Below, one piece after another: positions 1 to 7,246 of a stretch of DNA of 41,534 bases. Origin of the DNA: Pirellula staleyi DSM 6068. GTDB taxonomy: Bacteria; Planctomycetota; Planctomycetia; Pirellulales; Pirellulaceae. The DNA is taken from positions 1 through 41,534 of the forward strand of contig CAMCMB010000067.1 of the NCBI GenBank assembly GCA_945875845.1. The letters are read 5' to 3'. A model generated the notes under the pieces. The model was not told where the DNA came from, ran no database searches, and saw nothing but the letters and a program-made list of their open reading frames with translations. Positions within the stretch are counted from its first letter, which is position 1, and each line of letters opens with the position of its first letter. The position numbers and the translations under genes were made by a program.

Positions 1-225
1 ATCGCACGATCCCTCGTGAAAAATCGGCAGCCGAGTTGGCACAATACTTAGAAACAAGCAACCAAGCTTGCGTTCAAAACCAACCACCAACTCCGCAACA
101 CCCTTCCAGCCGCCCTGCGAAAATGGCTGATTCTTAGTTGCGATTGATAATTCGAATCGCTCGACCACCTTGGTGATCGTCATGGTTTCGAGGCGTGCGA
201 TCTCGGACGCCGTTGCAGCGTTCAT
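1..225 (-). CDS. DUF2924-like protein, partial (runs off left edge), possibly degenerate
   Basis: The 75 codons from the ATG at 225 to the window edge are open. The first 25 residues (MNAATASEIARLETMT...) resemble the start of the DUF2924 family, a short protein that in planctomycetes usually lies between a small ORF and a recombinase gene. After about residue 26 the in-frame sequence no longer resembles the family, and the usual basic segment (RRIAWR-like) is missing. The gene may therefore be frameshifted or diverged. Its function is unknown. The position, 50 nt after the small ORF at 276-485 on the same strand, matches the usual order, so a recombinase is predicted just beyond the left edge. 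The family call rests on the N-terminus only. Confidence 0.4.
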   Translation of the reverse strand, partial: MNAATASEIARLETMTITKVVERFELSIATKNQPFSQGGWKGVAELVVGFERKLGCLFLSIVPTRLPIFHEGSCD

Positions 226-275
226 GGTTGATTCTCCAGTCTGCTTGTGGGTTCTCGTGGTATCGACGGCCGCGA

Positions 276-485
276 TCAATCGTCGCCGGCGTCGTCTGCA
301 TCCCCGAAGTCGGGTTGAGACACAGAGAGCCTCAATCCCCAGAGAAGCTCAAGGCTCTCGTCGCGAGAGTTCGCAGAGATTTTTGAGCTTTGGTCCAGAA
401 TGCGGGCCAAGCCCAGGGAAAGCACGGCAGCGATGCGTTCGCGCCGCTGCTGGCTCGGAAGATCCGAGAAAGATTGATTCGACAT
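276..485 (-). CDS. Small conserved-type protein upstream of DUF2924 gene
   Basis: This is a 69-residue protein starting at ATG 485. A GTG at 497 is an alternative, but ATG is preferred. The N-terminal half (DLPSQQRRERIAAVLSLGLA) follows a pattern I associate with short planctomycete proteins: an acidic/polar start, then a helix of the form 'xxRxxxIAxxLxxGLxRI'. These proteins precede DUF2924 and a recombinase. The C-terminus is acidic (DFGDADDAGDD). No catalytic motif is visible and the function is unknown; DNA binding or recombination accessory roles are only guesses. A GGGTTATG motif of the kind found around the AbiE cassette lies 54-61 nt upstream (539-546). Confidence 0.45.
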   Translation of the reverse strand: MSNQSFSDLPSQQRRERIAAVLSLGLARILDQSSKISANSRDESLELLWGLRLSVSQPDFGDADDAGDD

Positions 486-698
486 GGCATATCCCACCGG
501 GTGGAGAAAACGCGAGCTGGGACTCTCTCAGCTCACCCGGGTTATGTATGCCGTTGGGGAAAAAATGGGCGCGGGATACTGGCTGATGGCATTTTTCAAC
601 TCACTGCGTCTTGGCGTCCTCTGATTGACAATGTGATGAAGAGAGGGCTTCAAACATCGCGACCGCACAGAAACAGTTACGTCTCCTAATGCATGAGA

Positions 699-1928
699 CT
701 AGAATTCTTCTTCAAACCACCTCAAAAACTCCTCGATTTCGTTCCGACTCTTTGCCGTGAAAAGACGTGCTTCAACCCCTGGAGGAAGGATGAACCATTC
801 CAAGTGGCTATTGAACCTGCGTAATCGGTGGTGCAGTGTCTGTTCCAACTCATAACCAAAGTGTGTGTAAACGACATTAGCGATCTCGCAAGGAAATGCC
901 GCGGATGTCTTTATCTGTGCAAACCTTAAGTCAAGCGAATTCGTGATACCTATCTTGGTCGCCGGCCCCTGTTTGATGAAGTAGAGGCAAGAGTCCGTCG
1001 TCTGATCGAAATCGTACTTCTTTAGTACTGAGTTCCACAGAAAGTCCTCGTTCCCGCCAGCTTCAACCTCTATGCAGTAATTTGAAATATCAGATGGGTT
1101 GATCGCGCCCAGAACACTTTCTCCGTACTTTTTTGTTGTTCGGGAAATGAACTCTGTTCTAATCTCAGCTCTAACTTGGCTTGAACGATCTTCAGAGCCC
1201 GCCTCCCACAGTGCAAGTCTCTTACCGTCCTCGCGTATATGTGCGGAGAGTACAATCTTGATATTAGATCTCAAAAGCTCTTTGCGTACGCCCGATTTCC
1301 CGTGCTTGTATTCAATTTCGGTTCTTCTTGTCTGCCAATCTTTCCCGGTCTCCTGAGCCACGATCTTGTCCATGTGGTACTCACAGTGGCGATTGTCTTC
1401 TTTGATCTTACGCGCTTCCTCCTTTGTATAACCTGGGATCGCGTGATCGCACCATATGAAGTATCCACCGGGAAGCCGAAGACTGTCTCCCCATGCAGGC
1501 GGCGCAGGCCTCTTAACTGGCGCCCAATTAATCCGATTTGTCCGTATTTCTTCGTATAAAACCCAAGCAAATGTTAATTGCTCAAGCCAAACCTCTTCGC
1601 AATTCGAACACATCTTGTTAGCAACTGAACTATGGGCCCCGGTCTCGCGATCGTCATCTTCGTTTGGTTGATGGCCCCCGCGTGAAGGGAAATTACTACT
1701 AGCATCACGAGTCGCGGCGTATATGCAGTCTTCACACATGTATTCGAAATTATGGCTGGCCCAAGCCTCAAAAGAGTCAAGGCACTCATCTATTTGCGTG
1801 AAGTCTACCGCATCTCGTTTCCGCTTCACACAGAGGGAATGATGTGCAACCAGACGGTCTCTGGCTTCATACACCTTCGCCATGACATTGCGATCTGAAA
1901 TAAAAAACTTCCGATTTCTACCACTCAT
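699..1928 (-). CDS. GIY-YIG (T5orf172/MUG113-type) nuclease family protein
   Basis: A 409-residue protein. ATG 1928 is preferred over the TTG at 1943 because GGAG (1937-1940) lies 8 nt upstream of it. The C-terminal region, about residues 311-385, has the layout of the T5orf172/MUG113 branch of GIY-YIG: a CLYFIKQG strand, then KIGITNSLDLRFAQIK, a Tyr/His-rich helix with GYELEQTLHHRL, and a final EWF. GIY-YIG enzymes cut DNA with one metal ion. The N-terminal part has two Cys pairs (CEDC, CSNC) that could bind zinc, and a middle section (residues ~120-250) I do not recognise. It stands alone between a gap and the 2122-2793 gene, on the same strand. It could be a solitary restriction or homing-type nuclease; its substrate cannot be read from the sequence. 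Confidence 0.65.
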   Translation of the reverse strand: MSGRNRKFFISDRNVMAKVYEARDRLVAHHSLCVKRKRDAVDFTQIDECLDSFEAWASHNFEYMCEDCIYAATRDASSNFPSRGGHQPNEDDDRETGAHSSVANKMCSNCEEVWLEQLTFAWVLYEEIRTNRINWAPVKRPAPPAWGDSLRLPGGYFIWCDHAIPGYTKEEARKIKEDNRHCEYHMDKIVAQETGKDWQTRRTEIEYKHGKSGVRKELLRSNIKIVLSAHIREDGKRLALWEAGSEDRSSQVRAEIRTEFISRTTKKYGESVLGAINPSDISNYCIEVEAGGNEDFLWNSVLKKYDFDQTTDSCLYFIKQGPATKIGITNSLDLRFAQIKTSAAFPCEIANVVYTHFGYELEQTLHHRLRRFNSHLEWFILPPGVEARLFTAKSRNEIEEFLRWFEEEF

Positions 1929-2121
1929 AGATGCAACTCCCAATAAATCTCATAGATGATTTGTTTAGCGATACACCGGGCTTTTAAGGACGGCTCCTAC
2001 ACGCGAAGATCTGGAAAAAAGGGTGCATTCTCGACCCGAATCACTCAATTATTTTTTCATCAAATCGCTAACCCTTGGCTTGGTTCATAATTTCGATTAA
2101 CGCCCAATTGGCTTCCTCGGC

Positions 2122-2793
2122 TCAATTAGCCTCCTCGCTTGTCGCGATCGATATTTTTGGCCAATATCTTGGAATAAGATTCTCAAAAACTTCAGTGACC
2201 GACCAACATGGGATCGCAGAGCTGTGACTTCCAGACGAATTATTCCGCGTCAGTGTCCACTCGCCTACACGATATTGGCTATTACTAAACGTCACTGGGA
2301 ACATTATTGACATGTCCAGTGTTGCAATGTTGTCAGATTTGTGTGGTGCTGTAATCGCGAAGTGAGCCCCAACTTTGTTTCGCCAGACTACAACATCGTA
2401 CAACTCGGGTATTGCGTTAATGTATCCATCAACTGATTCTTTAACAGTTTTGAACTTCGTTGGATCGCTCAAATCGGTTCGAGTGAAATCATTCATCGAC
2501 AACCCGCGGACAAAGCCAACCAATCGTGCATAATTGCAAAGCGACACGCCGAACCAGTGAAAGAGGCAAGCAACCTGATCAAGATTGTCTTTTGTGCCAT
2601 CAACGTCCAAACCATAAAGCTGAATTTTAAGCTTTGCACTGAATTTCGCTTGCCAAGCTAACTCTCGCTGCTTGATATGCCTAGCGATACCAACAAGTCC
2701 TGTCGATAACATTTGTAGCGTCCGCTGTTCGTTGACGAAATTGTTGTGACCTATAGAGACGCCTGCGATGGCATCGAGTGTCACATTTGGCAT
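2122..2793 (-). CDS. Hypothetical protein with HEPN-like RX5H motif
   Basis: A 223-residue soluble protein starting at ATG 2793, with AAAGGA about 7 nt upstream. I do not recognise the family. It is mostly helical in appearance in the first two thirds (LSTGLVGIARHIKQ..., VACLFHWFGVSLCNYARLV). At about residues 137-143 it has RNKVGAH, an R-x5-H arrangement like the catalytic signature of HEPN ribonucleases. A Trp/Pro-rich end follows. HEPN proteins are common toxins in defence and toxin-antitoxin loci, but one short motif is weak evidence, and RNK-AH segments also occur in non-enzymatic helical proteins. The same-strand downstream neighbour is the GIY-YIG gene (178 nt gap), so they may be co-transcribed. 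Confidence 0.55.
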   Translation of the reverse strand: MPNVTLDAIAGVSIGHNNFVNEQRTLQMLSTGLVGIARHIKQRELAWQAKFSAKLKIQLYGLDVDGTKDNLDQVACLFHWFGVSLCNYARLVGFVRGLSMNDFTRTDLSDPTKFKTVKESVDGYINAIPELYDVVVWRNKVGAHFAITAPHKSDNIATLDMSIMFPVTFSNSQYRVGEWTLTRNNSSGSHSSAIPCWSVTEVFENLIPRYWPKISIATSEEAN

Positions 2794-3061
2794 AGCTAGG
2801 TCCTTTGGGTGGTGCAGTGTGAACTCGACTAGTTGTTCGTTTACCTAAGAATGGGATCATGCTTTCCACGCTCGTCCATATCGTCTCTGAGCGTTTCTCC
2901 CTACTTGGGGCATACTTCAAGTGCGATAGGCCAGTGCTTGCGTGCACCGGCGCAAGGAATTCAGCAACGAGTGGCATCAGTTGTTTCTGTGCGTGTTTGT
3001 CTGGTAACGGAAAACAGAAGGTGAACAAACTTCGGAGCATTCTAGCCTCGATCGCGCCGGC

Positions 3062-3537
3062 CATAACCCCAGGGTCATCTGTCTTTGATGCGTTTCGCGG
3101 GTTATGAAGTCGAGAAAAAGCGGCTATTGCGCCCCGTAGCCACGCGAAACCCCAATTAATTCGCCGCCTTAGGGAAATCCTGACGCCCAAAAGCTCGCAG
3201 TCGTGACCTGCCGGTTATGAAAATTGGGCTTTAAAACTCGCGCATTTGTCGCGCGGGGCATAACCGGGAGGTCATTTTGGTTTTCCAATTTTCGTCCGGG
3301 TTATGAAGTTCGAGACTTTTCTATAACCCCAGGGTCGCGCGACTTTGAGACTCCCGAGAGTCGGCTTGCCAAAGGCAGAAAAAGCACCCAAGCCGATTCG
3401 CGCGCGGGTTGGTAGAGACATCGCACCAGGGAGAGTTTGAGACTGGGCCAGTGTGTGCAAACCCTGGCAAATAATGGGTAAAAACGCAAACAGGCCGACG
3501 TTTTGAGGCGTCGGCCTGTTGGTATAACCGGCGGGTC
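3062..3537. repeat. Dispersed CATAACCSSAGGGTC motif with inverted GGGTTATG copies
   Basis: Four copies of a 15-bp motif read CATAACCCCAGGGTC (3062), CATAACCGGGAGGTC (3259), TATAACCCCAGGGTC (3322) and TATAACCGGCGGGTC (3523). Between them are inverted partners GGGTTATG at 3099-3106 and 3298-3305, and GGTTATG at 3213. The motif resembles the anticodon 3' strand plus variable loop of initiator tRNA (CATAACCCGAAGGTC in E. coli tRNA-fMet). Related copies recur on the right flank (6705, 6877, 6947-6954, 7166-7173) and at 539-546. The arrangement is seen directly; the tRNA link and any role in integration are inference. Confidence 0.6.
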
Positions 3538-3540
3538 GAA
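3429..3540 (+). repeat. Left copy of hairpin repeat flanking AbiE-recombinase cassette
   Basis: This segment aligns with 6971-7105 on the far side of the cassette. Both have GGAGAGTTT, then an ACCCT..AAA..A.TGGGTAAAA block, then AGGCCG starting a hairpin, then a CCTGTT or CCTTTGT end and a TAACC/TTACCCGC element. Here the hairpin is a perfect 12-bp stem (3489-3500 with 3509-3520) around an 8-nt loop, with no T-run after it. The two copies are in direct orientation. They may be attachment-site-like ends or a repeated terminator. Confidence 0.55.
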
Positions 3541-3677
3541 CTGAGTTCGATTTCCCTTATTCAGTTGAAATTCGGGCGGACTCATTGCCGACCGCGAGGT
3601 TAGCCATAAGGGTAACTAAGTTGCCTTTAAGCGGATTTAATGGATTCGACAGTCCTTCGCCCCTAGTCGGCAAGAAC

Positions 3678-3732
3678 TTGACTTCTTTCAGTATCGTGGT
3701 ACAAATTACCTCCAGAGTTTCGTTTTAGGAGG
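3678..3732 (+). promoter_or_regulatory. Putative abiE promoter, operator and RBS
   Basis: A TTGACT (3678-3683) and TACAAA (3700-3705) pair is spaced 16 nt apart, a plausible housekeeping promoter. The -10 region overlaps an inverted repeat GGTACAAATTACC (3698-3710), a candidate operator; AbiEi proteins are known to repress their own promoters through inverted repeats. A strong AGGAGG at 3727-3732 is followed by GTG 3744. Promoter strength and AbiEi binding are inferred. Confidence 0.45.
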
Positions 3733-3743
3733 TGTTTTGTACC

Positions 3744-4361
3744 GTGCTTCAGCCTGCTCCCAATACCGCTTCTGCGCGAGCTGCCGATCTATTTCGGCGG
3801 CATAGTGGGATTATGCGAATGGCTGATATTCTGCGAGGCGGAATCACTAGAAACACTCTCTACTCAATGCGAGATTCTGGGCTCGTAGTACAAATGGCCC
3901 GAGGTCTCTATCGCCTAGCTGAAATGGCTCCGCTAAGCCAATCCGATCTGGTCACGGTCGCAGCAAAAGCACCTCACGCGGTGATCTATCTTGTGTCGGC
4001 ACTTTCCTTCCATGAACTTACCACCCAGATTCCACATGAAGTTTGGATTGCGATTGCTCGAAACAGCGAACCGCCAAGACTGGATTACCCGCCCATTCGC
4101 GTGTCGCGTCTGACCGATGTGGCATTTAAAGCGGGAATTGAGAAACACGCGGTCGATGGCAAAATGGTATCCGTGTACTCTCGCGAGAAGACTATCGCAG
4201 ATTGCTTTCGCCGGCGCAATGAAGTGGGGCTCGATGTCGCGATCGAATCTCTCAAGTTCTACATGGCGCAGGGCAACGTGAAAGTCGATCTGATCATGGA
4301 GTATGCCACAAGGCTCAGAGTTGCCAAAACGATGCGCCCGTATCTAGAGGCGCTTCTATGA
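3744..4361 (+). CDS. abiEi: AbiEi-family antitoxin (type IV TA)
   Basis: A 205-residue protein. GTG 3744 is chosen because AGGAGG at 3727-3732 sits 11 nt upstream; the in-frame GTG at 3732 lies inside that RBS. An N-terminal winged helix (residues ~12-55: FRRHSGIMRMADILRGGITR, then LYSMRDSGLVVQMARGLY) is the AbiEi DNA-binding domain. The remainder (HAVIYLVSALSFHEL, then REKTIADCFRRRNEVGLDVA) is the typical C-terminal domain. AbiEi binds its own promoter and counteracts the AbiEii nucleotidyltransferase without forming a stable complex. The stop overlaps the abiEii start (ATGA), so the pair is translationally coupled. Operator-like repeats lie just upstream. Confidence 0.88.
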   Translation: MLQPAPNTASARAADLFRRHSGIMRMADILRGGITRNTLYSMRDSGLVVQMARGLYRLAEMAPLSQSDLVTVAAKAPHAVIYLVSALSFHELTTQIPHEVWIAIARNSEPPRLDYPPIRVSRLTDVAFKAGIEKHAVDGKMVSVYSREKTIADCFRRRNEVGLDVAIESLKFYMAQGNVKVDLIMEYATRLRVAKTMRPYLEALL

Positions 4362-5272
4362 CTCGCGACATTCCGGCTTCGGTGCGTGGGCAACTAGAGA
4401 ATCTCGCGAAAAAGTCTGGTCGACCGCTGCAAGAGTTGATGCAATATTTCGTCATGGAGCGATTTCTGTTTCGGCTTTCGCAGTCCGAATATGCAGATCG
4501 GTTTGTTTTGAAGGGCGCGTTGATGTTCACGGTCTGGGGATCGCCTCAGTCGAGAGCGACTCGCGACATCGATCTGCTGGCTCGCGCCGAAAACTCCGTT
4601 GATGCTATGTCTGGCATGATCAAAGAAGTATGCCGACAACCTGTCGAATCCGATGGCGTAGAGTTTCTCAGCGACTCGGTTCAAGGAAAGATTATCAAAG
4701 AGAACGCCGAATACTCGGGAGTCCGAGTAACTTTTATCGCGATGATTCAGAATGCGCGATTGCCTATGCAAATCGATATCGGTTTTGGCGATGTAATCTA
4801 CCCGACTGCCACCGTCATTGATTATCCAACCATGCTCGATTTTGAAACGCCACGTCTGAAAGGCTATCCCAAAGAGACTGTCATCGCGGAAAAGTTTGAG
4901 GCGATGGTCAAGCTAGGTCAACTCAACAGTCGCATGAAGGACTTCTACGACATCCATGTACTATTGCGTCAGTTTGGATTTGATGGCGAGGTTCTCCGCC
5001 TTGCGATTGAGAGAACTTTTGCGAATCGAGGCACGGTGATCGACTCCGAGCCGTTCGTTTTCTCGCCTCCGTTCCTTGAAGACTCGGTCAAGCAAACTCA
5101 GTGGACTGCATTTGTTCGCAAGTCGAAGCTGGCCGGTGCACCCGATTCATTTGCAGATGTGGTACGTGAGATTCAGGCTTTCTTGTTGCCATTAGTCCAA
5201 GCTGTTTCTTCGAAGCAAATCTTCGCTTCAAGATGGGCTTCGGGAGGACCATGGTCCTCCCATCATTCTTGA
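4358..5272 (+). CDS. abiEii: AbiEii-family nucleotidyltransferase toxin (type IV TA)
   Basis: A 304-residue protein of the DNA polymerase beta-like nucleotidyltransferase superfamily. It has the AbiEii motifs in order: KGALMFTVWG (52-61) with the metal-binding pair D70-x-D72 in TRDIDLL, a further acidic residue at QIDIGFGD (~140), the EKFEAMVKLG motif (~178-187), and the MKDFYDI motif (~193-199). AbiEii/MenT enzymes transfer nucleotides to tRNA or other acceptors and arrest growth, often as phage abortive infection. The last ~20 residues are unlike the rest and are encoded across a 20-bp palindrome, so the C-terminus may be an add-on. All key residues look intact. Confidence 0.88.
   Translation: MTRDIPASVRGQLENLAKKSGRPLQELMQYFVMERFLFRLSQSEYADRFVLKGALMFTVWGSPQSRATRDIDLLARAENSVDAMSGMIKEVCRQPVESDGVEFLSDSVQGKIIKENAEYSGVRVTFIAMIQNARLPMQIDIGFGDVIYPTATVIDYPTMLDFETPRLKGYPKETVIAEKFEAMVKLGQLNSRMKDFYDIHVLLRQFGFDGEVLRLAIERTFANRGTVIDSEPFVFSPPFLEDSVKQTQWTAFVRKSKLAGAPDSFADVVREIQAFLLPLVQAVSSKQIFASRWASGGPWSSHHS
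5242..5261 (+). terminator. Perfect 20-bp palindrome at the 3' end of abiEii
   Basis: GGGAGGACCATGGTCCTCCC is perfectly self-complementary and lies inside the last codons of abiEii, 11 nt before its stop. As RNA it could form a strong stem with a tight loop. The following sequence is only mildly T-rich (CATCATTCTT), so intrinsic termination is possible but unproven. It could instead be a protein-binding site. Confidence 0.35.
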
Positions 5273-5296
5273 CTACTCGGTCACCTGCTACCGCGC

Positions 5297-5325
5297 GAGT
5301 TCAAAACCTGCTGACAGACTATAAT
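5297..5325 (+). promoter_or_regulatory. Putative promoter of the serine recombinase gene
   Basis: A perfect TATAAT at 5320-5325 lies 52 nt upstream of the recombinase GTG. The matching -35 position (17-nt spacer) holds GAGTTC, a poor match, so the site needs an activator or is weak. It lies in the 104-nt gap after abiEii, suggesting the recombinase is transcribed on its own. Confidence 0.35.
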
Positions 5326-5376
5326 GTTTTCCTTTTGTGCGATTTCTTAGAGAATTGATCCAATTGGTAAGCACTT

Positions 5377-6684
5377 GTGGCAGAGCGAGAATCCAACGAC
5401 AACAGCGGTGCGTCTGAGGCAGAAGGCTCGGATCAGAAGCTAGCAGCGGCGATTTACGCGCGTCAGTCACGCGTTCGAGATGTCGCCTATAGTTCTTGCC
5501 AAAGCCAGATCGATATGTGTCGGGAACTCGCTGCCAGCAGAGACTGGAGTATTACTCAGGTATACTCCGACGAAGGGCACTCCAGCGAAACACTCGATCG
5601 ACCTCAGATGTCTCGATTGATAGCTTCCATCGAAACAGGCGACGTCCGACGCTTGGTTGTCTACAGCCTCGATCGACTCACCAGACGCATGCTTCATTTC
5701 CAAGAACTGTTGAAACTGTTCGAACGGCATAGTGTGACGCTGGCTGTCGTGAATGATCCAAGCTTCAGTGACAATGCAACAGGTCGGTTGATGGCCAACA
5801 TCATTGCGGCCGCCAATGAGTTTCAGCTTGACCTGACGAAAGAGCGAATGGCGGACATGCGGGCTGCTTACAAACGTGATGGGAAACGTGTTGCGGGCCG
5901 CGTTCCGTTTGGCTACCAAACAGATCCTGCGACCAAACAGTTAGTTGTTAACGAAGAGCAAGCACGCAGGGTATATGATTTCTTCGAATTGGCCGCAGGC
6001 GGAAGTCGCCCGAGCGACTTGGCCGGATTGGCAAACTTGAAACGCTGGCCGGATCAGAAAGGTGAGACAGGAAAATGGACAGCTAGGCGAATCCTGAAAC
6101 TGCTGAACAATCGCGTCTACATCGGTGAAATTCTTAATGGCGGTTCGACTTTGCCGGGAGCACATCAAGCGATTGTCAGCGTCACAGCGTTCAATGAAGT
6201 CCAAAACTTGCTGGCTAGCAGAAGGACCAGCGAAACCAAGCCACGCAAGAAGACCGATCCAAGCTCCCGTGTTCACTCATACCTGTCTGGCAAGCTCATC
6301 TGTGGTCAGTGCAATCGACCGATGAGCACCAGTATCTCTCACAGAGGTTCGGTACGTTACATCTACTATCGTTGTCGTTCTGATAGAGGTGGTAAGCCGC
6401 GTTGTCCGGGAGTCAATGTCGAGGCGTATTGGCTGGAACAGTTTATCTCTAGTGCTATCGCAGATATCGATGACCCGAAGTCCGAAATTCCGATTGCGAT
6501 GCGCGAACAATGGTGCCAACTGGATGAACGGCAACGCCAAAAGCGATTACCGCAAACCATTCTGAAGGTTATCTACACTCACAGCACCGGCCAAGTGGCG
6601 ATCGAGATCAAGCCAGAAGCCGTTGCCGAGTTTGAGCCAAATGAGCTTCAAACGGAGGAGGGCAAGCCAATCTTGGAAAATTAG
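5377..6684 (+). CDS. Large serine recombinase (integrase/resolvase family)
   Basis: A 435-residue protein with a GTG start; an in-frame TAA at 5368-5370 excludes a longer form. The catalytic resolvase domain spans ~24-165: Y27-A-R29-Q-S31 carries the nucleophilic serine, and the helix region SLDRLTRR carries conserved arginines. The Recombinase domain follows (~170-285: KRVAGRVPFGYQ, then WTARRILKLLNNRVYIGEIL), then a zinc ribbon with CGQC and CRSDRGGKPRCPG (~310-350). The short coiled-coil tail is modest compared with the longest phage integrases. The enzyme forms and rejoins double-strand breaks through a phosphoserine link at att sites. It lies downstream of abiE inside a pair of homologous repeats, so it probably mobilises this cassette or the wider island. 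Confidence 0.9.
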   Translation: MAERESNDNSGASEAEGSDQKLAAAIYARQSRVRDVAYSSCQSQIDMCRELAASRDWSITQVYSDEGHSSETLDRPQMSRLIASIETGDVRRLVVYSLDRLTRRMLHFQELLKLFERHSVTLAVVNDPSFSDNATGRLMANIIAAANEFQLDLTKERMADMRAAYKRDGKRVAGRVPFGYQTDPATKQLVVNEEQARRVYDFFELAAGGSRPSDLAGLANLKRWPDQKGETGKWTARRILKLLNNRVYIGEILNGGSTLPGAHQAIVSVTAFNEVQNLLASRRTSETKPRKKTDPSSRVHSYLSGKLICGQCNRPMSTSISHRGSVRYIYYRCRSDRGGKPRCPGVNVEAYWLEQFISSAIADIDDPKSEIPIAMREQWCQLDERQRQKRLPQTILKVIYTHSTGQVAIEIKPEAVAEFEPNELQTEEGKPILEN

Positions 6685-7246
6685 CATAGAGACTTTTTCG
6701 CGAACATAACCCGGCCAATGCCCTCAAACGATGTTCAACCCTACCGAACCGGACCAAACCGAATCTCTAGACCATGCGAGAAACTGTGTTCGACTTGGGG
6801 CAACAATTGCATTTTCAGTTGGCAAAAGCGGTTTTTGGGGAGCCAATTTAGAGAGTCTCTCGGAGAGAAAAAATCACTTAACCCGGAGGTCAGAGAGACA
6901 AGAGAGTCAGAGATTTTGTCGCCCAGAGTGTCTTTCGAGGGCTCTTGGGTTATGAGAATGAGACTCTCGAAGGAGAGTTTCCACCAAGTGGGTAAAACGC
7001 GTTTCACCCTTGAAAACACTGGGTAAAATACGAAAAAAGGCCGGCAACGATTGCAAGAATCATTACCGACCTTTGTCTCTTTACCCGCTGGTTTGAAAAC
7101 CGTTGGGAATTGAAAAAATTGAGTGGGACCGACACCTCGCGAAACTCGCCTGTTTTCTCTCGGCTGGGTTATGGGTCTTTGGCTGTTCTGGCGAATAACC
7201 TATGAAACTGGCTTCAGAGGGTCTCTGGGTTATTCGATTCGTTGCT
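6685..7246. other. Non-coding right flank of the AbiE-recombinase cassette
   Basis: These 562 nt carry no convincing gene. They hold motif copies CATAACCCGG (6705), CTTAACCCGGAGGTC (6877-6891), GGGTTATG (6947-6954 and 7166-7173) and GGGTTATT (7227). Also present are a short ACTCTC/GAGAGT stem near 6962-6978, and three TGGGTAAAA-type boxes shared between the flanks (3475, 6989 and 7020). Purine-rich GAGAG tracts at 6850-6910 resemble those of the left flank. Confidence 0.6.
6971..7105 (+). repeat. Right copy of hairpin repeat flanking AbiE-recombinase cassette
   Basis: This is the counterpart of 3429-3540 in the same orientation. It shares GGAGAGTTT, CCCT.G.AAA.A.TGGGTAAAA and AGGCCG. Its hairpin (7036-7047 with 7063-7074) has a 12-bp stem with two mismatches and a 15-nt loop, followed by TTTGTCTCTTTACCCGC, which matches the TATAACCGGCGGG end of the left copy. 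The copies have diverged, so a recent insertion duplication is unlikely; older att-site copies or a mobile repeat are more likely. Confidence 0.5.

Larger units (their letters stand above)
2794..3743. other. Long non-coding stretch, left flank of the AbiE cassette
   Basis: About 950 nt without a convincing gene. A minus-strand ORF is open from an ATG at 3064 to 2681, but it overlaps the 2122-2793 gene by 113 nt, has no recognisable domain and starts inside a repeated motif, so it is not called. The stretch holds several copies of a CATAACC...GGGTC motif and its complement GGGTTATG (3062-3537), a 12-bp perfect hairpin at 3489-3520, and a palindrome TCGAACTGAGTTCGA at 3536-3550. The AbiE promoter lies at its right end. 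Confidence 0.6.

Noticed and set aside
170-689. Plus-strand ORFs at the left edge
   Set aside because: They are antisense to the small ORF and DUF2924-like reading, have Arg/Ser-rich unnatural composition and lack an RBS.
2681-3064. Minus-strand ORF in the left gap
   Set aside because: It overlaps the better-supported 2122-2793 gene by 113 nt, starts within a repeat motif and has no recognisable domain.
3521-3560. A complete tRNA gene
   Set aside because: Only anticodon-arm-like and T-arm-like pieces occur; no acceptor stem or D-arm can be formed around them.
3062-7234. Integron attC sites
   Set aside because: The motif CATAACC/GGTTATG does not fit the RYYYAAC/GTTRRRY core and no integron integrase is present.
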